DNA from: Calditrichota bacterium
GTDB taxonomy: Bacteria; Calditrichota; Calditrichia; RBG-13-44-9; J042
NCBI GenBank assembly: GCA_013150955.1
Contig: JAADJD010000002.1
Location: 90,425 to 154,424, forward strand
Length of the DNA: 64,000 bases
Direction of reading: 5' to 3'
Of the stretch, positions 9,072-19,600 are shown one piece after another. Numbering within the stretch: position 1 is the stretch's first letter; every line of letters starts with the position of its first letter. A model generated the notes under the pieces. That model did not search any database. It was not told the DNA's origin and saw only the letters and a list, made by a program, of their open reading frames with translations. Position numbers and translations under genes: made by a program.

Positions 9072-9806
9072 ATGGCAGATAAAATTTTGATTGTTGATGA
9101 CAACGAGCATATTTTAAAACTTCTGCGAATCAGTCTGGAGCGGGCCGGATACGAGGTGTACGAAGCAAAGGATGGGGATGAGGGCTTACAGAAGGCCAAG
9201 GAGGTGCTTCCCGATCTGATTATCTCCGATGTCATGATGCCCACCACCGATGGGATCGAGTTTTGCTGGATGATACGGGAAAATTCGCCCATTCCCATGG
9301 TGCCGTTCATTTTTCTGACCAGTCTGGAAGACAAGGAGATGGAGATCAAGGGCTTCCGCGCGGGAGCCGATGAGTATTTGATCAAGCCGGTGGATCGGGA
9401 TGTGTTGCTGGACAAGGTGAAGACCCTGCTGGCACGCGCCAAAAAGGTGCAATCCATTGATAATAAAGAGTCCAAGGAAGTCAAGGGGTTTGAGGGGAAT
9501 CTGGCCGATCTGGGCCTGGCGGAGGTCATCCAGTTGTTGAATCTCAATCGCCGCACGGGGGTGCTGTACGTGGAAGCCGATCAAAGCGGTAAGATTGTGT
9601 TTGATAACGGCGAAATGCGATTTGCGATTTACGGAGAGGCAACAGGAGAGGAGGCCATTTACAAATGCGTTCCTCAGAAACAGGGCAAATTTCGCTTTGA
9701 ACCGGTGAAAGAAGATGTGGAACCCAACATCCAGGGTGCCACCATGAATGTACTGCTGGAGGCCTGTCGCCTGGCCGACGAAAGCGGCCTGAATTCGGAA
9801 TCATGA
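9072..9806 (+). CDS. Response regulator with receiver and PATAN (DUF4388) domain
   Basis: Residues 1-120 form a receiver: IVDDN, phosphoacceptor Asp53 in LIISDVMMPTTDG, and Lys105 in DEYLIKPV. After a linker, residues from about 137 match the PATAN/DUF4388 domain: GFEGNLADLGLAEVIQLLNL, NRRTGVLYVE and GKIVFDNGEMRFAIYG. PATAN domains occur in bacterial signalling proteins and are thought to mediate protein interactions; no DNA-binding domain is present. It follows gcvPB by 12 bases and closes the acc-gcv gene string. Whether the two receiver proteins act in one pathway is not shown by the sequence. Confidence 0.88.
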   Translation: MADKILIVDDNEHILKLLRISLERAGYEVYEAKDGDEGLQKAKEVLPDLIISDVMMPTTDGIEFCWMIRENSPIPMVPFIFLTSLEDKEMEIKGFRAGADEYLIKPVDRDVLLDKVKTLLARAKKVQSIDNKESKEVKGFEGNLADLGLAEVIQLLNLNRRTGVLYVEADQSGKIVFDNGEMRFAIYGEATGEEAIYKCVPQKQGKFRFEPVKEDVEPNIQGATMNVLLEACRLADESGLNSES

Positions 9807-9835
9807 CGGTTTTTGTCTGACCCATGAAAGTTTTT

Positions 9836-10147
9836 AACCCAAATCATGCATGAAACCGCGAATCACGCGAATAATTTCGATATAGACCAATAAAATAGCA
9901 AATATATCCGGGAAAACAGTTTCATCCAGATAGAATCCAGTGCATTTTGTGATTTTTATTGGTGTTCATTCGTGTGATTCGTGGGCTATTGCATAATCTG
10001 AGATAAAACCAAAAATATCCACAAAATCACGAATAAGCCCCCGAAACAAAACTTCACCCGGATATCATCCAATGGACTTTATCATTTTTATTATTGGTGT
10101 TCATTCGTGTCTTTCGTAGGCAAATGCACAATCCGGGTTAAACCCTA
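9836..10147 (+). repeat. Dispersed inverted-repeat element, copy 1 (compound)
   Basis: A full unit runs from AACCCAAATCATGCATGAAA (9836) to about 10003, where GCATAATCTGAG mirrors the left end. A second, partial unit ends near 10147 in GCACAATCCGGGTTA. The interior has the family string ATATCCGGGAAAACAGTTTC. The repeat fills most of the 427-base gap before the phosphoesterase gene; no gene is seen here. Confidence 0.85.
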
Positions 10148-10233
10148 ATTTGGCAGGCATTCGAGGAGGTTATATTCCCCGGGTTTATTCAATCCCATTT
10201 GTTTCTCCAGCAGGGATTGGTTATTTTAGCCTT

Positions 10234-11154
10234 ATGTTCCGGGGAAACAGTTACAGGGCGCTTTTCGTTGGGCTGCTTTTGTTGTCCTGGATGGGAACAT
10301 CCAGGGCACAGGATTCGCCCGCACTGTTCATTTATTATACCGCCAACCTTAACGCGGCGCTGGATGACTGTCAATGTGGCGACGAAAACGTGGGCGGGCT
10401 CACCCGGGTGGCGACCGTGCTGAAGCACGCCCGGGAACAGCATGAGCCGCTGCTCATTCTGGATGCCGGCGATTTTTTCAACAGTTACGCCCAGTCGCTG
10501 ATGCACCTTTACCTGTTGCGGATGATGGCCCGGTTGCCGTATACCGCCCTCAATGTAGGCGATCAGGAACTGGTGGAGTCCCTGGCCTTTCTGCAGGATG
10601 CGAAGAAGCTCTTCCCCGAACGCCTTCCTTTTTTATCCACCAATCTGCACCTGGGCAAAGACCCGGTTCCCTGGTTGCCCATGAAAAAGCTGTCCTTCCC
10701 TCGAATCCAGGTTTTCCTTTTTGCCCTGGTGGATTCCCGGGCGTTTGAGTTCATTGCGGCCGAACCGGTGCAGGTGGATGCTCCGGAACAGCGATTGCGC
10801 CGGTGGCTCAAGCATCCAAAATCCGGTCATGATTTTTACCTGGTCTTGTTTCATGGAACGTGGCAGCATGCCCGTCAGCTGGTGCAGCGTTTTCCTGAGA
10901 TTGATCTGATCATTCTGGGACACAATCAGCAACGGCGGACGGAAAAAGTGGGGCAAACATTGCTGGTGGAGCCGGGAACGGAAGGACAGTGGGTGGGAGC
11001 GATTCGGGTCATCCCGAAGGAAGGCACCTGGCAGCTGGAGCATCGGTTTATTCCGGTGACCCGAGAGATTGCGGAGGATCCCCGGATCAAGGAACTCGCT
11101 CTGGAATTCTATCGTAAGTTAAACCAATTACAAGAGGGCAGGAATGAAAGATAG
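10234..11154 (+). CDS. 5'-nucleotidase/UshA-like metallophosphoesterase, exported
   Basis: The predicted mature protein resembles the N-terminal metallophosphoesterase domain of 5'-nucleotidases: IYYTANLNAALDDCQCG, a VGGLTRVATVLKHAR helix, LLILDAGDFFN, and near the end LIILGHN. The C-terminal substrate-binding domain of UshA is missing (306 residues in all). Two metal-site positions differ from the UshA pattern: GNHEFD is NVGDQELVE and the final GHxH is GHNQ. Such variants occur in related lineages, so altered rather than lost activity is possible. The ATG at 10234 was chosen because it gives a signal peptide (YRALFVGLLLLSWMGTSRAQ); no good ribosome site is visible and an upstream start is open. 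It overlaps trpD by 11 bases. Confidence 0.75.
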   Translation: MFRGNSYRALFVGLLLLSWMGTSRAQDSPALFIYYTANLNAALDDCQCGDENVGGLTRVATVLKHAREQHEPLLILDAGDFFNSYAQSLMHLYLLRMMARLPYTALNVGDQELVESLAFLQDAKKLFPERLPFLSTNLHLGKDPVPWLPMKKLSFPRIQVFLFALVDSRAFEFIAAEPVQVDAPEQRLRRWLKHPKSGHDFYLVLFHGTWQHARQLVQRFPEIDLIILGHNQQRRTEKVGQTLLVEPGTEGQWVGAIRVIPKEGTWQLEHRFIPVTREIAEDPRIKELALEFYRKLNQLQEGRNER

Positions 11155-12193
11155 CAACCAATCGGAATTAATGATTAAAACGGCGATCAACAAGTTACTG
11201 AAGGGCGATAGCCTGACCCGCAAAGAAGCCTACCGGGTGATGGATGAGATCCTTTCCGACAAGGCAACCGAGGCGCAAATTTCAGCCTTTCTGGTGGCCT
11301 TGCAGTTAAAAGGGAGCACGGTGGAGGAAATTGCCGGATCGCTGGATGCCTATCGTGAACGCATCACCCCGCTTTCCATTAAAGATGAAAACGCCATCGA
11401 CATTAGCGGTACCGGCGGCGATAATCTGGGCACATTCAACATTTCCACGGCGGCGGCGTTTGTGGCTTCTGGTGCCGGGGCAAAGGTGGTCAAGCATGGC
11501 TACCATTCCGTTTCCAGTCAGTGCGGTAGCGCCGATGTGCTCAAGGCGCTGGGGGTAAAGACGGAATTGTTCCCTGATCAGTTCTTTCAGGTGTTCGAGA
11601 GGGTGGGATTGGCCTTTATCTTTGCTCCTCGCTACAAGCCGGTGCCTCGCAACTTTGCGGGAATTCGCCAGAGTATCGGTGCGCGAACCTTCATTCACAT
11701 TCTGGATCCGCTCACCAAACCGGCATTAACCAAGCGGCAGTTAATCGGCGTGTACGATCAAAAACTTTCCCGTTTAATTGCCGAGGTGCTCAAGGAGTTT
11801 AAATTGTTTCGTGGCATGGTGGTCAGTGGTGATAATGGGCTGGATGAGCTAAACATTTCCGGGAAAACCCTGGTGCTGGAAATTGTGGGTGATGAGATCA
11901 AGGAATACGAGGTGGATCCCGAACAGCTGGGGTTGCAAAAGTGGCCGGTGGAGGAAATCCGCGGTGGAGATGCAGAGCGCAACAAGCAGATTATTCTGGA
12001 CATTTTGCGGGGCAAACCCGGTGCACCGCGGGATGTGACCATTTTAAATGCCGCTGCGGCACTGAAAGTCGCCGGTGTGGTAGATACGCTGGAAGACGGT
12101 ATCCAGAAAGCGGTAACGGCAATCGATTCCGGAGCGGCCATGGAGAAACTGGAGCAAATCATCGAATTGAGCCGGGAATTGAATCATCATTAG
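11144..12193 (+). CDS. Anthranilate phosphoribosyltransferase-like protein (TrpD family)
   Basis: The fold is clearly that of TrpD: an N-terminal helical domain (LTRKEAYRVMDEILSDKATE), the PRPP loop DISGTGGDNLGTFNIST and SSQCGSADVLKALGV. LDEL conserves the metal-binding Asp-Glu pair. However, the KHGNRAVSS motif reads KHGYHSVSS, replacing the Asn and Arg near the anthranilate site, and GPLTNP reads DPLTKP. The downstream TrpC-like protein is also degenerate and no other trp gene is present, so tryptophan synthesis is doubtful. A related phosphoribosyltransferase reaction on another substrate is a reasonable alternative. The ATG at 11144 overlaps the preceding gene and has GAGGGCAGGA before it. 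Confidence 0.8.
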   Translation: MKDSNQSELMIKTAINKLLKGDSLTRKEAYRVMDEILSDKATEAQISAFLVALQLKGSTVEEIAGSLDAYRERITPLSIKDENAIDISGTGGDNLGTFNISTAAAFVASGAGAKVVKHGYHSVSSQCGSADVLKALGVKTELFPDQFFQVFERVGLAFIFAPRYKPVPRNFAGIRQSIGARTFIHILDPLTKPALTKRQLIGVYDQKLSRLIAEVLKEFKLFRGMVVSGDNGLDELNISGKTLVLEIVGDEIKEYEVDPEQLGLQKWPVEEIRGGDAERNKQIILDILRGKPGAPRDVTILNAAAALKVAGVVDTLEDGIQKAVTAIDSGAAMEKLEQIIELSRELNHH

Positions 12194-12259
12194 AAACGGG
12201 AAGCGGCTGGTTTCCCGGAATGCCCTGGAAACCGGCGCTTCAGGGAAAGGTTGAATGGC

Positions 12260-13093
12260 ATGAATCGCCAGTGGAAGAAAATTCGCAAATTAAAATATAA
12301 AGAAGTCAAAGCCATTCGGGATCACTTTCGGCCGGAGGTGTTTAAGGCGGCGGCGTATTCCGTGGGCAGTGAGTTTCGCAGCCTGGAGGTTACTCTGAAA
12401 ACGGCCACCCATCTGCCGCTGCTGGTGGAGTTGAAGACCGTCCTCTGGCCCGAAGGGATTGTGCTGGAGAATTTCCAGCCGTTGCGGGCGGTTCGGGAAT
12501 TGCTGCGGGCCGGTGCCCTGGCCGGGGCGGTGGTGGCAACGGATGAGCACTTCCTGGGTGGTGATCCCAGCTGGATCAATCTGCTAAAATACAATACCGA
12601 GATATCGGTTTTGCAGCGCGACTTTTACGTCGATCCCGTACAGGTGTACAAGGCCAAGGCCATCGGCGCCGATGCGGTGATGATCGACCTGCAGTGGGTT
12701 GAGTCCGATCAATTGCCCTCCCTGGTGGAAGCCGCGTTCGAGATGGGACTGGAGGCGTTTTTAAGAATTCCGGAAGAGGCATTTCCCGACCGTGTACCTT
12801 TCGAGGGAATTTCCGGAGTGTTTTTCCCCCTGCATTCACAGAATGGGGAAGCCCTGGCGGTAAGCGACCCAGGCCGGCGCTGGAGCGATTGGCCGGATCA
12901 CGTCTTCCGCATCGGAATTGGATTGCCTGCACAGGAAGCCGATATCGTCCGACTGGTGGAAGCTGGAGTCCATGCCCTTTTGCTGGAGGATCGGTTCTGG
13001 ACGCAACCGCAATTTCTGGATTATTTTCATCAACTGTTTGAGTGGACGCAGAAATACCCGTTGAGAAGCGACAAAGAACCAGGGAAGGAATAA
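12260..13093 (+). CDS. Divergent indole-3-glycerol-phosphate synthase-like protein (TrpC fold)
   Basis: This 277-residue protein aligns by eye with TrpC: LLVELKT corresponds to the IAEIKRASPS strand, and VLQRDFYVDPVQVYKAKAIG to the KDF...DPYQIYEARAAGADAV region. Several catalytic positions differ. The second catalytic Lys (KDF) is Arg in QRDF. The Glu of the conserved EI/EVH strand is Arg (FLRIPEE). The Asn of GINNRDL and the SESGI phosphate loop cannot be found. It is unlikely to be a standard synthase. The ATG at 12260 is used rather than the TTG nine bases earlier because AGGGAAAGG is well spaced from it. It follows the TrpD-like gene by 66 bases, and the two probably act together in an unknown reaction. 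Confidence 0.65.
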   Translation: MNRQWKKIRKLKYKEVKAIRDHFRPEVFKAAAYSVGSEFRSLEVTLKTATHLPLLVELKTVLWPEGIVLENFQPLRAVRELLRAGALAGAVVATDEHFLGGDPSWINLLKYNTEISVLQRDFYVDPVQVYKAKAIGADAVMIDLQWVESDQLPSLVEAAFEMGLEAFLRIPEEAFPDRVPFEGISGVFFPLHSQNGEALAVSDPGRRWSDWPDHVFRIGIGLPAQEADIVRLVEAGVHALLLEDRFWTQPQFLDYFHQLFEWTQKYPLRSDKEPGKE

Positions 13094-13099
13094 GCGGCA

Positions 13100-14206
13100 A
13101 TGAAAAATCGGTTCTGGCAAAAGGTGTCGGCATTCCGACGAAGCGTTCAACCCATCTGTCCCATCCGACGGCATCCCTGGCTGGTTGCGCTGGTATTCCT
13201 CACCCTGCTTACCGTGATGATGGTGAAGCGATACGTCTTTCCACCCCTGCCCGAAGATTTGGAAAAGCGCCCTTCGGTGACGGTGCTGATCCCCCAGGGA
13301 GCAACTTTTGGCGCCATTGCGGATACGTTGATGGCTCATTCCCTGCTCAAGCATCGGGAATGGTTTCTTTTTCTGGGGAGGATTACCGGGAAGGAGTCCC
13401 GAATGCATGCCGGTATGTTTGCCATCCCCCGTGGATTAAATAGCTGGCAGTTGCTGGTTTACCTGGAATCGGCGAAGAACGTGTTGTTGAAGGTGACCAT
13501 TCCCGAAGGGTTACGCACGGAACGCATTGCGGCCATTTTGCAGCGGAAAATCGGCGTCGATTCGGCTCGATTCATGCAGCTGGTTCGGGACAGTGCTTTT
13601 GTGAATCAACTGGGCGTCCCCGCGCCTACCCTGGATGGGTTCCTGATGCCGGAAACCTACTTCTTCCAGTGGAAGACGCCGGAGGAGGTCATCATTCGAA
13701 CGCTGGTGAAGAATACCATGAGCCTTTTTGAACCCGATAGTGTGCGCCAGCAGTTGCAGCAGTTGAACATGTCCATCCTGGAGATCATCACCCTGGCATC
13801 CATCATCGAGGGGGAGGTGATGGTGGATTCGGAACGGGTACTGGTCTCTTCGGTGTACCACAATCGATTAAAGCGCGGCTGGCGGTTGCAGGCGGATCCC
13901 ACCATTCAGTTTCTGCTGAAGGACGGGCCAAGACGGCTAACCTATCGGGATCTGGAAATCGATTCCCCTTACAACACGTACAAGTATGCGGGATTGCCAC
14001 CGGGCCCGATAAACAATCCGGGTAAACAATCGATTCTGGCGGCGATCTTTCCGGCGAAAACCCGCTACCTGTATTTTGTGGCCAGCGGCGATGGGGGGCA
14101 TCGCTTTTCCCGTACCCTGAAGGAGCATCTGAAATGGAAGCGACACTTCGATAAAATCCGCCGCGAGGTATACTGGAAGAAACGCCAGTCGCGTTCCCGT
14201 AAATAG
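13100..14206 (+). CDS. mltG: Endolytic murein transglycosylase
   Basis: MltG cuts nascent glycan strands in the periplasm and so sets their length. After a short cytoplasmic N-terminus, residues about 27-44 (PWLVALVFLTLLTVMMV) form the membrane anchor. A LysM-like region (VLIPQGATFGAIADTLMAH) and the YceG catalytic domain follow. ASIIEGEVMV contains the catalytic Glu (about 237), and RLQADPTIQFLL and AGLPPGPINNPGKQSI are family signatures. The length of 368 residues is typical. It begins six bases after the TrpC-like gene. Confidence 0.95.
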   Translation: MKNRFWQKVSAFRRSVQPICPIRRHPWLVALVFLTLLTVMMVKRYVFPPLPEDLEKRPSVTVLIPQGATFGAIADTLMAHSLLKHREWFLFLGRITGKESRMHAGMFAIPRGLNSWQLLVYLESAKNVLLKVTIPEGLRTERIAAILQRKIGVDSARFMQLVRDSAFVNQLGVPAPTLDGFLMPETYFFQWKTPEEVIIRTLVKNTMSLFEPDSVRQQLQQLNMSILEIITLASIIEGEVMVDSERVLVSSVYHNRLKRGWRLQADPTIQFLLKDGPRRLTYRDLEIDSPYNTYKYAGLPPGPINNPGKQSILAAIFPAKTRYLYFVASGDGGHRFSRTLKEHLKWKRHFDKIRREVYWKKRQSRSRK

Positions 14207-14369
14207 TCCCGGATCTTTTCTTTACCTTCCTGAAAATGGATAATTGAGGGCGTTTTCTTCCGTTAAAAATACACTTTTATCCACCCTGATTGTTCAATAT
14301 ATTTACCACCGCTTTAGTTGATACACAGGGCAAGTCTATCACCAACACAGGGAAAGGAAATCGTTTTTG

Positions 14370-16580
14370 ATGGCGCTCGATCTACTGTCGGATTTGAATC
14401 CCCAACAGCGGGAAGCCGTGGAATATCTGGATGGCCCATTGCTGGTTCTGGCAGGAGCCGGAAGTGGGAAAACCCGTGTGCTAACCTACAAAATTGCTTA
14501 TTTGATCCAGAAAGACCTAGTGCGCCCCTGGGAAATCCTGGCTGTCACCTTTACCAATAAAGCGGCCAATGAAATGAAGCACCGGGTGGAAAAGCTGCTC
14601 AACATGCCCATCACCGGTCTGTGGATTGGTACCTTTCACTCCATTTGTGCGCGCATCTTGCGCCGGGAGGCCGCGCGCATCGGTTACAGCAGCAACTTCA
14701 CCATTTACGATGTGGACAATCAGTTGAACCATATTCAGCGCATTATGGAATTTTTAAACATCGATAAAGACCAGCTCAAGCCACGCCATGTGCAATACGT
14801 CATCAGCCAGAATAAGAATCAGTTGATTTCCCCGGAGACATTCGACAAAAAGGCCATTAATTTTGTGGATAAGCAGATTGCCAGAATCTATTGGGAATAC
14901 GAGGTCGCCCTTCGGCGAAACAATGCCTTTGATTTCGATGACCTGCTTTTAAAACCGCTGGAAATATTCACCCAGCATCATGAGGTTCTGGAATATTACC
15001 AGAAAAAGTTTAAATACATTCTGGTGGATGAGTACCAGGATACCAACAAGGCCCAGTATTATTTCATCAAGATGCTTTCGGCGGAACATCGGCAGGTGTG
15101 TGTGGTGGGGGACGAGGATCAGAGCATTTATCGCTGGCGGGGAGCGGACATCGAGAACATCCTGCGTTTTGAAAAAGACTTTCCGGGATGCAAGGTGGTG
15201 CGGCTGGAAAAAAATTACCGTTCCACCCAGCGTATCCTGAATGCTGCCAACGCGGTGGTTGCCCATAACCTGCAGCGATTGGGAAAGGATCTGTGGAGCG
15301 ATCGGGGAGAGGGCGAGAAAATCCGGGTTATTGTGGGGCAGAATGAACAGGACGAAGCCCGCCAGGTGGTGCACATCATCGAGGAGAAAATCCGCCAGGA
15401 AGATTATTCGCTGAAGGATATTGCCATTTTGTACCGCACTAACGCCCAATCCCGTGTCCTGGAAGATCAATTGCGGTTGGCCAATATTCCTTACCAGATT
15501 ATCGGCGGAGTGAAATTTTACGAACGCAAGGAGGTCAAAGACGTTCTGGCCTATTTTCGCGTGCTGGTCAATCCAGACGATTCGGTGAGTTTGCAGCGGA
15601 TCATCAATGTACCGGCGCGGGGCATTGGTGCTGTAACGGTAAATCGGGTGCTGAAATATGCTCAGGAAAAAGAAATCAGCATGTTTCAGGCCTTGCAGGA
15701 AGTGGATCAAATCCCCGACCTGACCCCTTCCGCCCGAACGCGCATCCAGGTGTTTGTCCAGCAGCTGGAAGCCTTTCAGGAGATGGCTGAACGGGAAAAC
15801 GCCTTCGAAATCGCCTCTCAGGTGGTGGACACGTTCAGATTGCGGGAGATGTACGAGCGAGCAACGCTCCCCGAAGATAAGGTGCGGGTGGAGAACATCA
15901 ACGAATTGCTGAACAGCGTGGCCATTTTTGTGAAAAAACGCCCACCAGAGGAAGCGCGATTGGTTCATTATCTGGAAGAGGTTTCTCTGGTCACGGACAT
16001 CGATCGCTGGAACCCGGAAAATCCATCGGTGACGCTGATGACCCTGCACAGTGCCAAGGGGCTGGAATTCCCTGTGGTTATCATCACCGGGCTGGAAAAT
16101 GGGCTGTTCCCCCTGCATCGCAGCCTGGAAAATCAGGAAGAACTGGAAGAAGAGCGACGGTTGTTTTACGTGGGCATGACCCGTGCCAAGGACGAATTAT
16201 ATTTACTATGGGCTCGAACCCGGCATCGGTTTCTGCGGGAAAGTTTTGGTCAAATACATCGAAATGAACCTTCCAAGTTTTTGTCGGAGATCCCCAAAAA
16301 GTATCTTCAGGAGATGCGTTCCGAATCCACAGGGGGTGCCACGGAGGGGCTGGAGGAGTTTTTTCATGGGAGACCATCAGATGCCGTATCGGCATTGGAG
16401 GATCAATCCTCTTTTCAGTTGGGGCAATGGGTGTTTCACGAAAATTTTGGCAAAGGGCAGATAGTGGGGGTTGAGCCCAGCAGTCGGGGAACAAAACTGA
16501 CCATTGTTTTCAATAACAAGAAGATCATGAAAATTATTGCCGAATACGCGAACCTTCAGGTGGTGGATACGTCCGATTGA
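14370..16580 (+). CDS. pcrA: UvrD/PcrA-type superfamily 1A DNA helicase
   Basis: An ATP-dependent 3'-5' helicase used in repair and in clearing replication-transcription conflicts. Motifs in order: Q motif LNPQQREAVEYLDGPLLVLA, Walker A AGAGSGKT, motif Ia TFTNKAANEMKHR, Walker B VDEYQDTN, motif III GDEDQSIYRWRGA, motif IV YRSTQRIL, motif V TLHSAKGLEFPVV and motif VI RRLFYVGMTRAKDELYL. The C-terminal FHENFGKGQIVGVE tail resembles the Tudor-like domain of PcrA, favouring that subfamily. The length of 736 residues is typical. The ATG at 14370 follows AGGGAAAGGAAAT. The 163 bases upstream hold no gene. Confidence 0.95.
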   Translation: MALDLLSDLNPQQREAVEYLDGPLLVLAGAGSGKTRVLTYKIAYLIQKDLVRPWEILAVTFTNKAANEMKHRVEKLLNMPITGLWIGTFHSICARILRREAARIGYSSNFTIYDVDNQLNHIQRIMEFLNIDKDQLKPRHVQYVISQNKNQLISPETFDKKAINFVDKQIARIYWEYEVALRRNNAFDFDDLLLKPLEIFTQHHEVLEYYQKKFKYILVDEYQDTNKAQYYFIKMLSAEHRQVCVVGDEDQSIYRWRGADIENILRFEKDFPGCKVVRLEKNYRSTQRILNAANAVVAHNLQRLGKDLWSDRGEGEKIRVIVGQNEQDEARQVVHIIEEKIRQEDYSLKDIAILYRTNAQSRVLEDQLRLANIPYQIIGGVKFYERKEVKDVLAYFRVLVNPDDSVSLQRIINVPARGIGAVTVNRVLKYAQEKEISMFQALQEVDQIPDLTPSARTRIQVFVQQLEAFQEMAERENAFEIASQVVDTFRLREMYERATLPEDKVRVENINELLNSVAIFVKKRPPEEARLVHYLEEVSLVTDIDRWNPENPSVTLMTLHSAKGLEFPVVIITGLENGLFPLHRSLENQEELEEERRLFYVGMTRAKDELYLLWARTRHRFLRESFGQIHRNEPSKFLSEIPKKYLQEMRSESTGGATEGLEEFFHGRPSDAVSALEDQSSFQLGQWVFHENFGKGQIVGVEPSSRGTKLTIVFNNKKIMKIIAEYANLQVVDTSD

Positions 16581-16627
16581 GAGGGATGGGCGAGGACTGA
16601 ATGAAAATGTGGAGGAGCCATTCCGAA

Positions 16628-19600
16628 ATGCAAAAAAATGTAATTTTTGGGTTGTTCATCGTTTGGGTGGCTGCGGTGCCCATCTGGGGCCAGCAGTACA
16701 ATGAAAATAACGACTTTTCTTACGCCCTGAAACTGTACAACGAAGGTTTTTACGACATTGCCGCGCAGCAATTCTCGTTGTTCATCAATCGTTATCCCCA
16801 GAGCAACCGCATTCCCGATGCCAAATATTATCTGGCCGATGCCCTTTTCCGCACCGGCGATGTGGAAAATGCCCGCATCGAATTCCAGTCGCTGGCGGTG
16901 AGTTTTCCCAAACATCCCCGTGCTCCCGAGGCCTGGATGCGGGTGGGGGAGTGCTACCAGGCTCAGCAAAAATGGGAAGATGCAGCCAAGGCATATGAAA
17001 CGGTAAAGATTCTGTATCCAGCCGATGCCCGTGCGCCAGGTGCCCTGCTAAAGGCTGTGGAAAATTACTTTACGCTACAAAAGTTGAATGAAGCCGAGCG
17101 GATTTTGCGGGAGTTTCTGGATCGCTATCTGGAGTCGGCAGAGTACCCCCGTGGACGTCTGCTGTTCGGGCGGTTGTTGGTGCAAAAAGAACAGCTGGAT
17201 CAGGCGCTGAATGAGTTCCAGAAGGTGATTGAATTAACTGAAGATGCGGAGCTGGTGGCGACTGCTGAGCTGGGTCGCGCAGAAGTTTACGAAAAGCTGG
17301 GATTGCTCAATCGCGCTGAGGAAGGTTACCAGCAAATTTTGAAAACAGCCAGGGGCAGTGAGGCCGCCCTTCAGGCGGTGCAACGGCTGAGCCGCATTTA
17401 TCTGGACAACGCCCGTTACCGGGAAGCCGAATCCCTCCTGCGAAAGCACCTGACGTATTACACCCAATCCACCCAGCGATATCCGCTGCAATTGAATCTG
17501 GGGCGCGCCCTGTATCTGCAGAACAAAATTGCCGAAGCCCGCAAAATTTTTCGGGAATTAAAAGATCAGGAGGCCGATACCCGTACCCGTCAGCAGGTCA
17601 TGTTTTACCTGGCCGCCTGTGAGCAATCGCTGCAAAAGTGGGATGCCGCCATCCGTAGTTATGATGAGCTCATTCAGCAGGGCATAAACGATTCCCTGAA
17701 TTCGCCGTATCTTTCCACCGGCCTGTTAAATCTGGCCCGAATTTACCGGGATCGCGGCGATTTTTCCGCCCTGCAATCCATCGTGCATGCCTATCAACGG
17801 GTCTTCCCCAGGCACCGCAATGTGGAAGCCCTGCTGCGATTGTACATTCAAACGGCACTGGAAAGGGGATTTTTAAACGAAAGCCGAACCGCACTGGTGA
17901 ATTACCAGCAGGAATTTCCCCGATCGCCCTATCGGGATGAATTGATTTACCAGATGGGGAAAAACTTCTGGAAGGCCGGGGATATTCAGACGAGCCGGGA
18001 ATATTTTCAGGAATTGCTTCAAAAATACACCAGCTCACCTTATGTGGATTCCAGCCGGATCTATCTGAATTTTATTGAAAATTTCCAGCAGGTGGATCAG
18101 AACCTGGGAGTGGCTCAGCTGGCCCGGTTAATGGGAAAGTTGCTGGTCAATGAAGACCGGGAGCAGCTCCTGTTTGAACTGGGGCAGATTTATTTATTTC
18201 AGCTCAAGGACTATCCGCAGGCCATCCAGATTTTTGAACAAACCGCCCGCCAGGGAAGGGATTCGGTCATTGTCGCCCGTTCTTTGTTCTATTTATGTCA
18301 ATCCTACATCCGCCAGCTGGAATACAATCGATTTTTGCACCGGGCGGGAAATGAACTGGAACAGAAGGCCCTGGATTATTTACGGGAGACCATGAGTTAT
18401 CGACGGCATGTGCCGTACCCGGACACGCTCACCTTCTGGTTTTTAACCCGTGCGCTGCCTCAACCGAAAAAAGATCAGCTTCAGCGAACCATTCGGTTAT
18501 GGGAACATTTTGTGACCAATTATCCGCAGTCAGAACTGCGGGGATGGGCCCGACTCCGGTTGGCCCAATTACACCTGCAGAACGGGGATACGGTTGCTGC
18601 TCTGGCGCAATACGACGCTCTGTTGTCCGATCCCCGACGCAAACGAGAAGCCGGACTGGCTTACTGGCGCAAGGCCCGGATTCTGTGGCAGCAGGGGAAT
18701 GGGGCCCTGGCCATTCAAACCCTGAAGGACTTTTTATTAAAGCTACCGGGCCATGTCCTCGAGGCCAGGGCTTACTGGCAAATTGCCCGCTGGCTGGGAC
18801 AGAATGGGGAGTATGCGTTGGCTTCCCAGTTTCTGGAGCGTTTATTGGAACAGTTTGACTATACTGAACTGGCACAGCAGGCCCGCAGCGAGCTGGCCAA
18901 TTTCTATCTGCTGGCCGGGAATTATCAAAAGGCCAGGGAATATCTGGCCGATCGGTTAAGGCAAATTCCCCGGAAAATTGATCCTATACTGCGGCAGTAT
19001 CTGCCTCCGTATCCCCACGATCTATTTTTCTACGCCGGAAAGGCCGCTTATGAGCTGCAGCAGTTTACGGAAGCCCGGCGGGATCTGTTGACCTTTTTGC
19101 AGCAACATGGGGATTCGCCCCTTTACAACGAAGCTCAGTTTCTGCTGGGGAAAATGGCGTATGTGGAAGGCGACCGACAGGCCGCTCTGATGCATTTTTC
19201 CCTGGTAAAAAAGGAAGGGCATCCTGAAATTTTTTATCAAGCCAGGGAATTGGTTGCCGATATTCTAATGAATGATGGAAAATACGTAGACGCTCAGAAG
19301 ATTTATGAAGAGCTGATCCGTCTCAGGGAAGATCCAGAAAAGACGATTTTTTATGCAGCACAGCGGTTGAAGTGTTTAATAAACCAGAAAAAGACGAAAA
19401 CCTTTCGGCAGGAATTGAATATTTTTAAATCAACGTACAAGAAGCATCCGCAGCGGGATCATTACCTGGCGGCACTGGAATTTGAGCAGGGGCGGGTGGC
19501 GTATCGGGAAAAAAACTTTAACCAGGCCCTGAAACACTTCGAGACCGTTCGCAAAAAATTCAAAAAAACCGATTATGTGGACGATGCACTGTATTTTACC

